Shown here one piece after another: positions 1 through 11,557 of a stretch of DNA of 64,000 nucleotides. Position 1 is the stretch's first letter. Each line of letters starts with the position of its first letter. The notes under the pieces were generated by a model that made no database searches, was not told the DNA's origin, and saw only the letters and a program-made list of their open reading frames with translations. The DNA is taken from NCBI RefSeq assembly GCF_048544455.1, contig NC_133529.1:58378271-58442270 (forward strand), in the 5' to 3' direction. The position numbers were made by a program, and so were the translations under genes. The stretch is from Silene latifolia. Lineage: Eukaryota > Streptophyta > Magnoliopsida > Caryophyllales > Caryophyllaceae.

Positions 1-238
1 GCTTTGTGCTTCGATTTGACCGAGGTATAAAGTGGAATTCGAACGGGTTCCAGGCATCCCACAAATGCTTGGTGGCGACTCCGAACATCTCTAATCGTTT
101 CGAGACCCTTACCGAGACGAAACCGACCGATCTAAAACGATCCGGTCGAAGGCATTTTTACGCCGCCGAGCGTGGCTTTCAAAAAGACCGCTGTATGTCC
201 ACAGATCGAACCGGACCTGTAGGTGGGCCATGTCCACA
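1..238 (+). mobile_element. 3' end of a family-D LTR
   Basis: This stretch is a close match to 43771-44059, the end of the LTR of element D, and stops at the same terminal TGTCCACA. It carries an internal deletion of a few tens of bases relative to that copy. Immediately after it (239 onward) an unrelated inverted LTR resumes, so the family-D sequence was inserted into that LTR. It is either a 3' LTR or a solo LTR; its left part and target duplication lie outside the window. No gene is supported here. Confidence 0.8.
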
Positions 239-825
239 TTGTCCCATTTTAATAAGTCCATACATAACCGATTGTAGTCGATTTATTAAATCCGGCCTGA
301 CAACATTTATTATAACAATCTCGAATAAAATATACTTTAACTATAAATATCGCATATTTATAATTAACTAATTAAATATAACTGGTTACATTTAATTACG
401 AATTAACAACTTAATTCGTTCAAGCTAACATTATATACATTAATTGAATATAACATATTATATTCAATTTACGAATTGACAGTTAATTCGTCTCAGCTAA
501 TATTATTTAATTAGATTAAATAATCGTCTCATCAACACATTGACTAACTGTTTAGACAAATACATGAATTAACCTTTTAGTCATATAAGGCATCAATGTG
601 ATTACATTTCCATAACCACATCTCTCAAACACATCCTTTAGGTGTGACTTTTAGGGACCAGTTGATAACCGCCATCAGTATGATAATAACGTCAAACTTT
701 CTAGCAAACCAACCGTTATTAGGTAATCGTTAATCAACTGATAAAATATGAAGTATACCCTTGTGAACCTATAAGAGATTTATAAATGTTATCACACTAA
801 TTTGTGGAGGACACAAGCTCCAACA
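239..825 (-). mobile_element. Copia-like LTR, inverted, interrupted
   Basis: The reverse complement matches the solo LTRs at 28693-29661 and 61917-62964, beginning with TGTTGGAGC at 825 and running to about two thirds of the LTR, where the family-D insertion at 238/239 cuts it. The remaining part should lie left of the window. It contains no coding sequence. The assignment to Ty1/copia rests only on the TGTTGGAG start and general LTR look and is an inference. Confidence 0.75.
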
Positions 826-1041
826 GTATTTGCAGTTGCTTCGATTTTGGTAACTCCCCACTTTATATCTTCTCAACTGCCACATTTACTCTCCCACTCT
901 CCCACAAACTCTCTCTCTTTCCCATATATTATCCCCTCGGTTTCCCAACTCCATCATTATTCCTTTTCTTCTAACTTCTTCATCATTAATCTTTAATTTT
1001 CCGGCCGCCGTTCAGGTACACCGCCTTCCTCTTTCCCTTAT

Positions 1042-3246
1042 TTGTTTTTCTTTGCTATATCTCAAAATACCGCCTCCTCGACCTCTGTCGCGGATCCATT
1101 GACGTCGCCCGATCTTTTCTCCTCCGCCGGCGTCCTCTCTTCTAAGCATTCCTGCGATTCTGACTTAACTGCAGAGGACCTCGCCTATATCAAGGAGACC
1201 TTCGGGTTTTCTGATCAGGTAGTATTCCATATTCCCGTACCTGGTCAGAAAGCTGATTCTGTGCGAGAGGGGAGGATTTGTCTGTATGAATATGTGTTTC
1301 TTCTGGGCTTGAGGTTCCCGTTTCCTCCTCTGATCCAGGAGTTCCTGAATTTGAATCATTTGGCTATTTGACAAGTTGCTCCGTATACCTGGCGGACCTT
1401 GCTCGCGACTCATGCTATGAATAGCCACTTCGGCTATGAAATTGGTCTCTCAAACCTCGCCCACCTGTTTTCGGTCAGATCCCTTAGCTGGGGCCAAGTG
1501 ACCATCCGGGTTCGAGACGGGGAGAAGAACTTCATTATCTTCCCCGTGAAGCCAGATATACCCGCTTTATTTTCGTGAAAGTAGACACTTTGCCTCCTCC
1601 CACTGATTATGTTGTTAGCGCCTGGCGATCAACTCATGGTATTTGTATGCCTTGAATTTTTTTGAAGTTTTCCTTTTGATGCTTATATTTCCTTACTTGG
1701 TTCTTTGTGCAGATCTGTGCCATTTGCCTCCATCTTTTGACGAGGTTACGTCTCTCTCCAAACTTTTTGGTCCACCTCCTTAACACAGGACCTTTCCAAA
1801 CCTGGTTCAAGACTCTATTTCTACTTCGAAGGAGGAGGAGATAGCGGCTGAGGAGAAAGAACACCGTGAATCAATGTCGACTGGTGAGTTGTTTTGTCCT
1901 TTTTGACTGTTTTCTGCTTCTGGAAACTTGATGCTTTTCTGGTTCTGACTCGGCTTTCCATGCTTCTAGGTTCTGCAAAATCTAAAGTTTCACTGGATGA
2001 CATTCTGGCTCTAAGAGAGAAGAAGCGCGTTGAGGGCGCTCCCAAACTCGCCTGTAAGAGGAAAGCTACTCGTCGCCGGTTCCGGGAACTCGCGCCAAAA
2101 AAAGGTCTGCTGCTGCTGGTCAGGCCCAGGAGCAGATTCCCATCGAAGTTGCTCCTTAGCTATGAGGCCTCCTATTCCCGGGTATGTTCCCTCTGCTTCC
2201 GGGGATTTTCCTGCTTCAAGTCTCGCTTCGCTCGGTTCTACCGCTCCCGGATCGTCCCCGATCCCGGAGTACATTCTCGCTTTTGGAGCTATTCCTGCTT
2301 CTGGGGCTACTTCTACTTCCAAATATGCTCCTACTGCTGGAGTTGTTGCTTTAACATTTCCGGATGACTTTGGCAAGGTCAAATCCGCGCGTAACCTGGG
2401 TCTAATGGATCAAATGTTGTTTCCTGCCCCTAAGTCTGCATTGGGGACAAGAGCTTTGCATGATTTGGTGGACCGTGCAACTGAGCACTCTTTTGAGGTA
2501 AACACATGCTGACTGCCTCAAAATATTCATTTTTTTTACACTTTGTTCTGGCTTGGCAGTCTTTCCAGATGTCCTTGTTCCTGAGGAGGAAAGTTCCACT
2601 CCTGCAAGCTGAGAAGGTGGAGCTCCTAAAGCACACAAAGGTAGCCGAGGAGGGCAAATTCAAAATTCAAGCTGATCTAGACAAGGCCCAGAGTCTGCTG
2701 CTGAAGGAGGCTGCTCAGAAGCAGAAGTTGCAAAGCAGTATTTCTAATGTTGAAGAACGGATCTCTGGTGCTGAGAAGAATGCGGCTGATGCTAAGGAAC
2801 GTGCTGCCGAGGCTAGAAAGTCTGCTGCTGATGCTGAGAAACGTGCTTCCGACACTGAGAAACGTGCTTCTGATGCTGAGGCTCATGTTTCTCAGACTCT
2901 GGAAGAGAAGGTCTCCCTGGCTTCCGAGGTGCAGGAGCTGAAAGAGAAAAATGCTGAGCTTGGTGAAACATTGGTGAATGCTCTTACCTATGCTGCTCTG
3001 GAGACGAAGATCAGGTGTATAAAGGCGTTCCAGAGTGCAGAGCATTCGACTTGGGACCTGGAAGCTGAAGAGGGGAAGCTTGCTGCTGATTTCCCTGATG
3101 GTTTGAACCTGGATCTGCTAGCTGGTATGGTGGGAGCAGGCGTTGCTTTTGTTGATGATCCAGGTGCTGAAGAAGAGGTGACTTCTCCTGCTCTTGACAC
3201 CCAGGCAGCTGCTTCTGAGGCTGTGGATCATATTGATATAGATTAG
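1042..3246 (+). pseudogene. Accessory gene of element A (PF04195-like), intron-containing
   Basis: The conceptual product aligns along its length with the accessory gene of element B (22726-20591, minus). The N-terminal part has the 'putative gypsy type transposon' signature (PF04195) around GLRFPFPPLIQEFLNLN, then a Ser/Pro/Ala-rich linker, then a long Ala/Glu/Lys coiled coil (about 2590-2990) and an acidic tail. Three introns with GT..AG ends fit the sequence: 1639-1712, 1884-1979 and 2498-2559; all three positions are matched in element B. Exon 1 has in-frame stops (1369-1371 and further on to about 1580), so the copy is broken. No convincing ATG is visible upstream; the start given is only where the readable frame opens. 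The protein's function is unknown. It lies convergent to pol. Confidence 0.75.
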
Positions 3247-4029
3247 CTTTTCCTGCGTCTGAAAACTTTTATTGTACTTAGTTAGTTTTTGGCCCTGCGG
3301 GGCGTAAAATTTTAGTTTTGTTTTGAACAGTTTGGTGTACTTTGGTCTGGTCCTGGGGCCAGACATATTTTGCTTTTGAACTTAAGTATTTTCTGTTGGG
3401 TATGTCTTTGTGTCGTACCGTTTCTGGTGCTTTGATTTGTGCATGCACGTCGTTTGTTTGGCAATCGCTGTCTGATTGTTAGCTAAGGGGTCTAGTACGC
3501 CCACTCGTTCAGAGAAGCCAGGCTTGCGTGGGTGCTAATGCATCGCGGGAGGCTGATTGTCCCGGTTGTACGTACTTAGCCACGGACACAAGCCTTCTGT
3601 AGTGAATACAGACAATGCCAGATTAGTTTGCATTTTTATTCACTTGGCTATTTATTTGAAAAAGTTTACAAAAAGGAATTTCTTTACTTAAAACTTTTAC
3701 AGTGGTTTTATAACTTGGAAATTAGAATCTTAATTAAAATACATGTAGAGTTATTTCAGAACAAGAAATGTTAAAATCTAAATATGTTAGAAAAATTTCA
3801 GAACTGAAAAATGTCAAACTTGGAATGTATGCAGAACATTTTCAGAAGCAAAAGGTGTTCAAATTCAGAATTGTTGCAAAGTTTTCAGAACCATAAAATG
3901 TTAAACTTAGAAATAATTTTCAGAACTAGAGAAATATTCAGAGCCAGAGAAATGTTTAAAGCAATATCTAGAACCTGGCTGAGCTGTATCTGGTAGGCTG
4001 ACTACCCAGTTGCTGACCATGCTGGTGAC
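3247..4029. other. Spacer between accessory gene and pol of element A
   Basis: This is AT-rich non-coding DNA between the convergent ends of the accessory gene and pol. From about 3750 to 3960 it contains a degenerate series of TTTCAGAA(C) units tens of bases apart, probably a decayed tandem repeat. The 3' untranslated regions of both convergent transcripts would fall here. No gene is seen. Confidence 0.6.
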
Positions 4030-5494
4030 TTAAGTGAAATACTTTTTCAAGTGTGTGATATTCCAGGATCTGGGAATCATTTGTCCTTCCATAGTCATGA
4101 GTCGGTAAGCTCCATTTCCAACTGTGGTTTCTACTTGGTACGGCCCCTCCCAATTGTAGGTGAATTTTCCCGCTCGCTGGTTTTTGGTATTCTGGAAGAC
4201 TTTCCTCAGGACCAGATCTCCTACCTGCAGGGTTCTTACTTTTAAATTCTTGTTATAGCTTCTGGCCACAGTCTGTCAGTAGGAAGCCATCCTATTCTGG
4301 GTGCTGGTTCTGAGTTCATCTATCGTGTCCAGACTGCTTGCCATTTCCACCTAATTCAGATCTTCTGTTATGCATCCATATCTGTGGGTTGGGACCCTAA
4401 CTTTGGATGGAATGATTGCTTCTGCTCCGAACACCAGGCTGAAGGGGGTTTATCCCGTTGCAACCTTGGGTGTGGTTCTGTTAGCCTAGAGAACCAGAGG
4501 TAGCTCTTCTGCCCACTTGCCCCCAATTTCTTCCAGCTTCTTTTTCAAGTTTTCAACGATGATTTTATTGCTGGATTCGGCTTGTCCATTGGACTAGGGG
4601 TTCCTAGGAGTGGCTTTCTACAATGAAATATTCCACCTGGGAGGATGATTCCGCTTTTATCCACTTGGAGAAGTAATCCGTCATGGCGAGCATATAGATT
4701 TTGTTTCCTGGTGCTCTAGGTAGTGGTCCTACGATGTCCATTCCCCACTTTATGAAGGGTCACGGTGAGATAACCTGGTGCAGAGGCTCTGCTGGTTGGT
4801 GGCTGATGTGGGCGTGTCTCTGATAAGCGTCACATCTTTTTGCAAATTCCATGACGTCTTTGCGCATTGTGGGCCAGAAGTATCCCTGCCTCAGTGCCTT
4901 GTTAGATAGGCTCCTACCCCCTGCATGGTTTCCACATTCTCCACTGTAGAGAGCATGCAAAACAGCCTGAGATTCTTCCCGATCCAGGCATCTGAGGTAG
5001 GGTCCAGCGTGGGACTTCCTGAACAGGACATCATCGATTAGTATGAACCTTGATGCTTTCATTTTAAAGCTCCTTACCTCCTTTTTATCTGCTGGAAGGA
5101 TACCATTCCGCAGCCAGTCTAGGTACGATTTCCTCCAGTCTGGAGTATTTTCTTCGCTGCTGGTGCTGCACAACACTTCTGCTTCCTGCTCAGGTTTTAG
5201 TATTGCTGGCTCCAGTACGTGGACGATCGGTATTGTGGAGACGGCTCCTGCTTTGAAGGTTTCCCCCAGGGTGGCTAGTGCGTCTACTTCTGCGTTCTGG
5301 TCCCTGGGGATTTGTTTGATGTTGAATGTGGCAAATCTGATTTTCAACTCCTTTGCTACGTCTAGGTATGCCATCATCCTGGGATCCATGGCTTCATAAC
5401 AGTCATTTACATGGTTAACTATAAGTTTAGAATCACTGCAAACCTGGAGGTGTCTGATTTTCAGATCTAGAGCTAGCTTCAGACCCAGGATCAA
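4030..5494 (-). pseudogene. Second RNase H end plus integrase, element A
   Basis: Reading the minus strand from 5494, the first part matches the C-terminal half of the Tat-type second RNase H (CSDSKLIVNHVND keeps the aspartate). Then follows the integrase HHCC region (GECGNHAGGRSLSNKALRQGYF), where the last CxxC reads CDAY instead of CDAC. The catalytic core starts near 4760, but against element B about 45 codons are missing, including the second catalytic aspartate. Reading resumes at the region holding the catalytic glutamate (about 4575), with a stop where glutamine is expected. The C-terminal part ends at 4030 with HLKKYFT. The integrase is inactive. Confidence 0.85.
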
Positions 5495-5559
5495 TGCCTC
5501 GTACTCTGCTTCGTTGTTTGTGGCCTTGAATTCACATCGTACAGCCTGGACTATGAGAT

Positions 5560-5985
5560 CTCCCTGGGGTTATTTGAGGACCAATCCTACTCCTGCTCCT
5601 CTCGCGTTGGAGGCTCCGTCCACATGTAACTCCCATAATTGTTCCCATTTATCTTCTTCCAGACTCAGGATGTCTTGTTCCGCCTGGGTCTGGAGAGCTG
5701 GGCAGAAGTCAGACACAAAGTCTGCCAGAGCCTGAGACATTATGGTCGTACGAGGTTCAAATTCAAATCGTAACCGCTCAGGTGCACGGACCATTTAGCC
5801 ATCCTCCCTGACAATTCTGGTTTTCTCATGATAGTCTTAAGAGGATAGTTAGTTATCACAGAGATTGTATGAGATTCGAAGTAAGGACGCAATTTATAAG
5901 ATGATGTAACTAGTGCAAGGACAATATTTTCTAGTGACGTATACCTGGTCTCTGCTGGAAGCAGAGACTTGCTGACGTAATACAC
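5560..5985 (-). pseudogene. RNase H region, element A
   Basis: The minus strand encodes YYVSKSLLPAETRYTSLE followed by KLRPYFESHTISVITNYPL, the connection/RNase H segment after RT in gypsy elements. It then runs, with a frameshift near 5740-5790, into a second RNase H start with the motif HVDGASNARGAGVGLVL. Two RNase H-like domains in a row are characteristic of the Tat lineage. It joins the integrase fragment at 5494 through a frame break. Confidence 0.8.
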
Positions 5986-6159
5986 TGGGTGTTGTGATCC
6001 TTCCTGCTCTCACACTAGCACTGCACTAACTGTTGCTTCTGTGACTGACAGGTACAGGAATAGTGGCTCTCCTGGTTCTGGCTTCGACAGGAGTGGCGGG
6101 GTGCTGAGATAACGTTTCAGCTCCTGAAATGCTTTCTCATGATCCTCCGTCCACTCGAA

Positions 6160-7332
6160 TCTTTAGATTTTTCTGAGTACATCATAAAACAGCCTGCATT
6201 TGTCCGAGGATCTGGATATAAATCTGTTTAGGGCTGCCACTCTTCCAATCAGGCACTGGACGTCTTTCGGCTTCTGTGGTGACTCCAGCTGCAGAATTGC
6301 TTTGATTTGTTCGGCGCTGGCCTCTATCCCCCTCTGGGTCACCATATACCCCAAAAATTTTCCACTGGATACTCCATAGTTTGGCCGATTTGCTCTGTAC
6401 ACTTTGTCGGATTCAGCTTCATTTGGTATTTTCTGAGGGTATTGAAAGTTTCTGCCATATGCTGGTGATGTTGTGAAGCCTGCTTCGATTTGACGACAAT
6501 ATCGTCTATGTATACTTCCATAGTTTGGCCTATTTGCTCTGTAAACATCATGTTTACCGGCCTCTGATAGGTAGATCCTGCATTTTTCAGTCCAAAAGGC
6601 ATAACATTATAACAGTAGATACCATTTCCACTACGACACATAGACGCCATGGTGGACGCTACTGCACGTCACGAGATGCTGACATTTCCGGATACCTGGA
6701 GCGGATATAACCAGATAAAGATGCACCCCAGTGACAAGGAAAAGACGACATTTAGGTCCGAGCGAGGTATCTACTGTTATAATGTTATGCCTTTTGGACT
6801 GAAAAATGCAGGATCTACCTATCAGAGGCCGGTAAACATGATGTTTACAGAGCAAATAGGCCAAACTATGGAAGTATACATAGACGATATTGTCGTCAAA
6901 TCGAAGCAGGCTTCACAACATCACCAGCATATGGCAGAAACTTTCAATACCCTCAGAAAATACCAAATGAAGCTGAATCCGACAAAGTGTACAGAGCAAA
7001 TCGGCCAAACTATGGAGTATCCAGTGGAGGGTCTTCTTCGAAACCACCACCACATTAGACAACCATTCTGGATATTTTACCTCTCGAATATTTCCTGCAG
7101 CAAGCATGTTATCTACTTCCTGGTTTATGACTTGGTTCCTTTCAGAAGCAAACTTTCTTCTTTTCTGCTGCACAGGTTTATAACTTAGATCCACACTTAG
7201 CTTGTGAGTTATCACACTTGGGTCTATTCCTATCATATCATTATGTGACCAAGCAAAACAATCCATGTTAGTTCTCAATAACCGAACGAGTTCTTCGCGA
7301 ATGTTACCTGTACATTCTGATCCGGAAAGCAC
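6160..7332 (-). pseudogene. Rearranged reverse transcriptase, element A
   Basis: From 7332 the minus strand encodes the region before RT and its first block, ending at SNVVVVSKK near 7030. It does not continue into the expected catalytic block: the next ~395 bp (6634-7028) is an RT segment on the opposite strand, from the DAMVDAT block through YIDDIVV. Sense orientation returns at about 6623 with YNVMPFGLKNAGSTYQR, YIDDIVV and the RT thumb, running to about 6160. A 20-nt insertion copied from an upstream site (ACAGAGCAAATCGGCCAAAC) lies in both copies after the thumb motif. The RT is non-functional. The plus-strand reading frame 6649-7188 is this inverted piece, not a separate gene. Confidence 0.9.
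6361..7028. repeat. 263-bp inverted duplication inside RT of element A
   Basis: The arms 6361-6623 and 6766-7028 are reverse complements of equal length, with no mismatch in the parts I compared base by base. The spacer 6624-6765 (142 bp) holds more RT sequence in the orientation of the right arm. Any transcript through the region could fold into a 263-bp stem. Both arms carry the same small templated insertion, so that event came first. Confidence 0.95.
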
Positions 7333-7477
7333 AGTTCGTTCTGGATGCAGCGCGTCCAGGATGACTTCGTCTAGTTCTGCCTACGGAGGCTCAATGTACT
7401 CGTCCTAGATGCGTTGGCTCTGTAATTGCTATGCAGGCGAGCTGGTTGTTGACTTCGGAGCTAATTTATAGCAATCC

Positions 7478-9103
7478 TTAGCTTCTTCCTGGTCCCCACA
7501 TATCTCTTGCACCTCCCCAAGGTGTTGGAAACTTCAGACACTGGTGGTATGTTGAGGGAATTGCTTTCATCTCGTAGATCCAGGGCCTGCTAAGGATCAC
7601 ATTGTAAGTAGAGGGTCCGTCAATAACCAGATATCTTACCTGCTTGTTTACACCTCCGGCATAGGTCAGGATGACGATTTCTCCTAGGGAGTGCTTTGTT
7701 TCGCCACTGAAACCAACTAAGGGGACCGCCTTCTTTGCTAGATCTTTCTCGGTGAATCTCATGCCTTTGAGTGTCTCTAGCATGATCAGGTTGACGGAGC
7801 TTCCGGTATCCACCAAGATCTTTCTCACCTCGCAATTTCCTATGGGGAGCGTGATGATTAGAGCATCGTGGTGTTGTTCCGGAGCAGACCCTGCATCTGT
7901 TTCGTCAAAGGTGACTGATGGCAGATTCTGGCGGTTTATCCTGCAGGAATTTTCTGGTCTGTCTCCTTTAGTTCTGGTTGCGTGCCTCTTTGCTGCTGAA
8001 TATGTCAGTCCGCACAGCTCCGATCCACCTGTAATAATATTCACAGTTCTAGTGCATTGAGGAAGAGGAGATGGCAGAACCTGATCTACTGAGTTCACTC
8101 GGGTTGTGCTTCTGGGTAGGAGGTGATCCAGATTTCCTTGGTCATAATGGAATTTGACTTCCTTTCTAAGGGAATGGCATTCGTCCGTGTCATGGGTGTT
8201 ACTGTCGTGGAACTCGCATTTTTTGCCCATGTCATTTCTGCTACTGGGGTATCCTTCTGCTGGAAGTTTTGGCCATCTGACTCTGCGTCCCAGCTCCTTA
8301 GAGGCTTTAAATAGTCCTGCAAGATTGGTAGTAAAACCATACTCACTTACTTTTGGAGGCAGATCTGCTTCGCTCTTTTCTTCAGAATTTCCAGAAACTC
8401 TGTTCACGCTTCTGCTGTAGGGCTTGGACCTTTCATTCCTCTTCTCTACCGGAGCTTTCCTGGATACTAGGTCTGAGTCATAGATGCCTCTGATTGGTGC
8501 AGAGTCTTCCTCCAATCTCATGATAGCAATTGCCTTTGTTTGTACTTCCTCAAAGGTGGTGTAAGGGTGCTTCATCAGATCCTTGTAAAGATCTGAATCC
8601 TGGTGCAGTCCTCGGCGGAAGGCTTGTATAGCGGTTGCTATATCACATCTTGGGATAGCCACCTTCTCCTTGTTGAACCTGTTCAAGTAATCACGGGTGG
8701 ACTCCTCGAACCCTTGCACTATCCGGTAGAGGTCAGTCCCTTCTCCGCTTTCCTGCCGCCAATTTGCTTGGTTGAAGGCATTGACTAGGTCGGCGAAGCT
8801 AGATATGATCTTGTTTGGCAGGCCGACGAACCACTGCAGGGCTGCTCCTGACAAGGTTGATCCGAATCCTTTCCACATGCAAGCTTCCTTCAGAGATCCA
8901 GTTGCGGTTATCACCATCATTTTCTGCTTGTAGTGGTTGATATGGTCAAGTGGATTCGTGGTTCCGTCGTAGAGCATTATGGCTGGCGGCACACATCCCA
9001 TAGGAACACCGACTAGGGCTATGTCGTCCACGAAAGGTGAGTCTACGTAGCTGTCTCGGGCTGCTTTCTCCATCGGACAGGCTACGCCTGGTATCCTGTA
9101 CAT
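7478..9103 (-). pseudogene. Gag core and protease, element A
   Basis: This 541-codon open stretch on the minus strand begins in the Gag core (YDGTTNPLDHINHYKQKM, then FGSTLSGAALQWFVGLP, typical of plant retrotransposon gag). It continues through a basic region to a Cys/His motif CEFHDSNTHDTDEC and then to the aspartic protease with active site VDTGSSVNLI and a downstream [20 protein letters not shown] block. The open frame ends at 7478 before RT. It is one of the better preserved segments of element A. It assembles the particle and processes the polyprotein in intact relatives; here it is cut from the Gag N-terminus by a frame break near 9104-9458. Confidence 0.85.
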
Positions 9104-9457
9104 CAGCTCCCTCAGCTCCTGGTACTGCTGCTCCAGCGAGTTACCTGCTCCTGCAAGAGAGTTAGAAACAGGCGGGAAGGAACCAGCAGGTGTACCTCCT
9201 AGCTAAGGCACTCCAGAAAATTGGCCTGGTGCTGGCTGATTGGTTACTGGGGTGGCACTGATTATGGATCCAGGCTGCCATCCTGGTGTCTGTTGTAGGC
9301 CTCCGATCCAGGCTCCACTGGTGAATTGGCCGCAGGATGGAGCTGCTGCGTTGATGACGGGTCCAGATTTCCATCCTGACGTCTGGTGTGCGGGGGTACC
9401 TGAAAAAGGCGGAAGGTCAGATCCTGACGGGGTGCTAAATAAAGCATTACCTGATGA

Positions 9458-10063
9458 CTACTGCAGGGTGGATGGGTTATCAAATGATAGGCATCCCAAT
9501 CCTCTGGGCTCAATTGGTTCACTGGGTGCTACTCCTGTAAGGTCCAGTCTGGTGACTAGTTCTGACGGAATTGGTCGACTCGATCCTCCTCCGTTGGTTC
9601 TAGTCGGAGCCTCTGGTGCTGATGTTGGCTTGGTCTGGACTGTTGTCACGATCTGAGAAGTCATGTTCTGGTTGTCCTTCCTCAGATCTTCAAAGGCCTG
9701 ACGTAGAACATCCATCCCCTGGATCATCACCTGCATCGGGTCAAGCACTGGAGGTCCTCTACTTGTGAGAACTTTTGCACCTGATCCCTCCTGGGTCGGG
9801 GCTCTGGATGCAGCTTCACCTCTGCTGGGGCTGCTTTCCCTGCTGGATATGGACTGACTGGGTGCGCCTGCTGCCTTGGGTATCTGCGGTGGCTTCAGAG
9901 GCGGAGGAAGAGGCATGGTTCTAGGCGACATGCTGACGGGGGTCATCTGACTGGATGCTGGGGATGCACTGACTGATCCTGCAGATGCAGAAGTAGGTCC
10001 TGCTCCAGAAGACAGGGCTGACATGCTCTGGCTGCTGGAAGAATTTTGGCTGGTTCCAGACAT
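9458..10063 (-). pseudogene. Gag N-terminus, element A
   Basis: The minus strand opens with an ATG at 10063 (MSGTSQNSSSSQSMSALSS), 53 bp after the primer site, the same position as the start in element B (13730, MSGHQETNSG). The product is Ser/Pro/Ala-rich and low complexity, as usual for the N-terminal extension of Tat Gag. The frame is lost near 9458 before the Gag core. Confidence 0.75.
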
Positions 10064-10115
10064 GGCGACGGCTGGTTCAGTTTTACGAGACTTGGCTATA
10101 GAAAATGATCACTAT

Positions 10116-10133
10116 GCCCCACGGTGGGCGCCA
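10116..10133 (-). other. Primer binding site (tRNA-Lys), element A
   Basis: The reverse complement reads TGGCGCCCACCGTGGGGC, complementary to the 3' end of plant tRNA-Lys including CCA. It lies 3 bp inside the LTR end at 10137, as expected for minus-strand DNA priming. Element B has the identical site. Confidence 0.9.
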
Positions 10134-10136
10134 AAT

Positions 10137-10754
10137 TGTTTTGGTCAAAATTTACCGATTATGAATTAATTATGTGAGTGATAGTGATTAATCTACGGCC
10201 GAGTAATATTCGATTTGTGACAATGACAACGAACGAAAATAAAAACGAATAGAAGAATGACACGGAGGATTTTTGGTGACGCGGAAATTCCGGTGTGGGA
10301 ACAACCGCGGGGGGAGTCGGAATCCCACCAACTTTGCACTATAATCGAGATTAAATACTCAAGTAAGGAAATACAATTATTTTGCTAGAGAATTATTGCC
10401 AAGTGTAGACGGGATTTTGAGGAGTGATGTGTTGCTTGAGATAATTTCGAATGCCCCTTGAATGCTACTCCCTTCTCGTTTATATAATAGCCAGAATCAG
10501 ACTTAGGGTTTTTTGGAGCTGCCTCTGCTTCTGTTTCTAAATACCAGGTCAACTCCCTAAAGAATAGGGGTTGGTTGTTGACTTAATTCCCCTTCCTTTT
10601 TTGCACGTGTGTTTTCTCTTTGGTCCATTTGTGTTTGTTGCTTTTTGATCTCACAACTCTCTTTGTGCCACGTCATCGGTCCATCTCCATTGTTTTCCTC
10701 CAATCGATGGCCGCCACGTCATGAGTGATATAAGTGTAAATTTTATCCCTAACA
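10137..10754 (-). repeat. 5' LTR of element A
   Basis: On the minus strand it starts TGTTAGGG at 10754 and ends ...CAAAACA at 10137, next to the primer site. The block around 10300 (GGGGGGAGTCGGAATCCCACC) resembles the corresponding part of the element B LTR, which supports common descent. A TATA-like TATATAA is visible near 10485 on the minus strand. The flank is GAAAC (10755-10759); the partner copy is not in the window. Confidence 0.85.
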
Positions 10755-10757
10755 GAA

Positions 10758-10794
10758 ACTATTCCCATGTATTACTTGTATAACTTCTGAATTT
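10758..10794 (+). repeat. Direct repeat, left copy
   Basis: Matches 11558-11594 with three mismatches (shared core ATTACTTGTATAACTTCT). The two copies flank the inverted-repeat element and begin right beside the element A target site. Confidence 0.8.
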
Positions 10795-10820
10795 GATCTC
10801 ATATATAATAAAGGGTGTTG

Positions 10821-11520
10821 ATTTTCGCAGTACCTATTTTACTCATTACAGTACACAATTGACAAGTTTACCCCTCTCATTAATCAATTTTTTTTTTTGA
10901 AAAAAGAGGGGGAAATCATGTAGTACATCGCACCTTCCCACATACCACCAACCAAGACCTACCCCAGGCCACATACCACCAACCACAGCCACAACGCCAA
11001 CCCCACACACCCATGACCTACCATCGCCAAACCCCCACCTTCACCTTTTCCATCGCCGGCAACCCCAATGCACCCCTCCACCGGAAATCCCGACCCCTCT
11101 CTTCACTAGTAACACCGCCCTTTTTCTTCGCCAACGAACACACTCCCACCGAACCCAAGCCTGGCCTGCTGGCGTCCATCAAATACAACAGCCACCCTTA
11201 CGCCGCCTTTCTCGCTGACGTTCATCGCCAATCCGCCAACACCCAATATCTCATAACCAAAACCAAAACCCAAATTAAATGATAAATCTTACAAACACAC
11301 GAATGAATTCATTAATTTGATTAGTGATTTGTAATTAATGAATCAAATGCATATTTTACATTAAAATTATCATCCATAAATGGAAAAATTGATTAATTGA
11401 GATGTTCTATGGTTTGAAATTGGTGAGTGTGTTAGAATTAGGAATTTACTAGTTAGGGGTAGTAAATGGAAACTTTTGTACAAAATCTACTGAATCGAGT
11501 AAAATGTATACTGCGAAAAT
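10821..11520. mobile_element. Putative non-autonomous TIR element
   Basis: The ends 10821-10844 and 11497-11520 are inverted repeats with 21 of 24 bases matching (ATTTTCGCAGTA at the outside, ATTTTACTC inside). Partial similarity continues further inward. The 700-bp interior is AT-rich with a GC-richer middle. No matching target duplication directly abuts the termini, so the superfamily is not assigned. It could be a MITE or a degraded DNA transposon. Confidence 0.5.
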
Positions 11521-11557
11521 AAATTATGATAAATCATCAAACAAAAACAACATACGC

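Larger units (their letters stand above)
826..10754 (-). mobile_element. Element A: truncated Tat-lineage Ty3/gypsy
   Basis: Read on the minus strand the order is 5' LTR (10754-10137), tRNA-Lys primer site, gag, protease, RT, RNase H, integrase. Downstream of pol an accessory gene lies on the opposite strand (1042-3246). This is the same plan as element B and fits the Tat/Retand group of plant gypsy elements, known to carry extra ORFs between pol and the 3' LTR, sometimes antisense. The 3' LTR is missing: a foreign LTR abuts at 825. The polyprotein has many stops, an inverted duplication in RT and a deletion in integrase, so the copy cannot be autonomous. Confidence 0.9.

Noticed and set aside
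6649..7188. Plus-strand RT-like ORF as an independent gene
   Set aside because: It is the inverted duplicate of the minus-strand RT of element A and ends in unrelated sequence.
11013..11282. 89-codon ORF inside the TIR element as a transposase remnant
   Set aside because: Composition is low complexity, no DDE or zinc motif is seen, and its length is compatible with chance.
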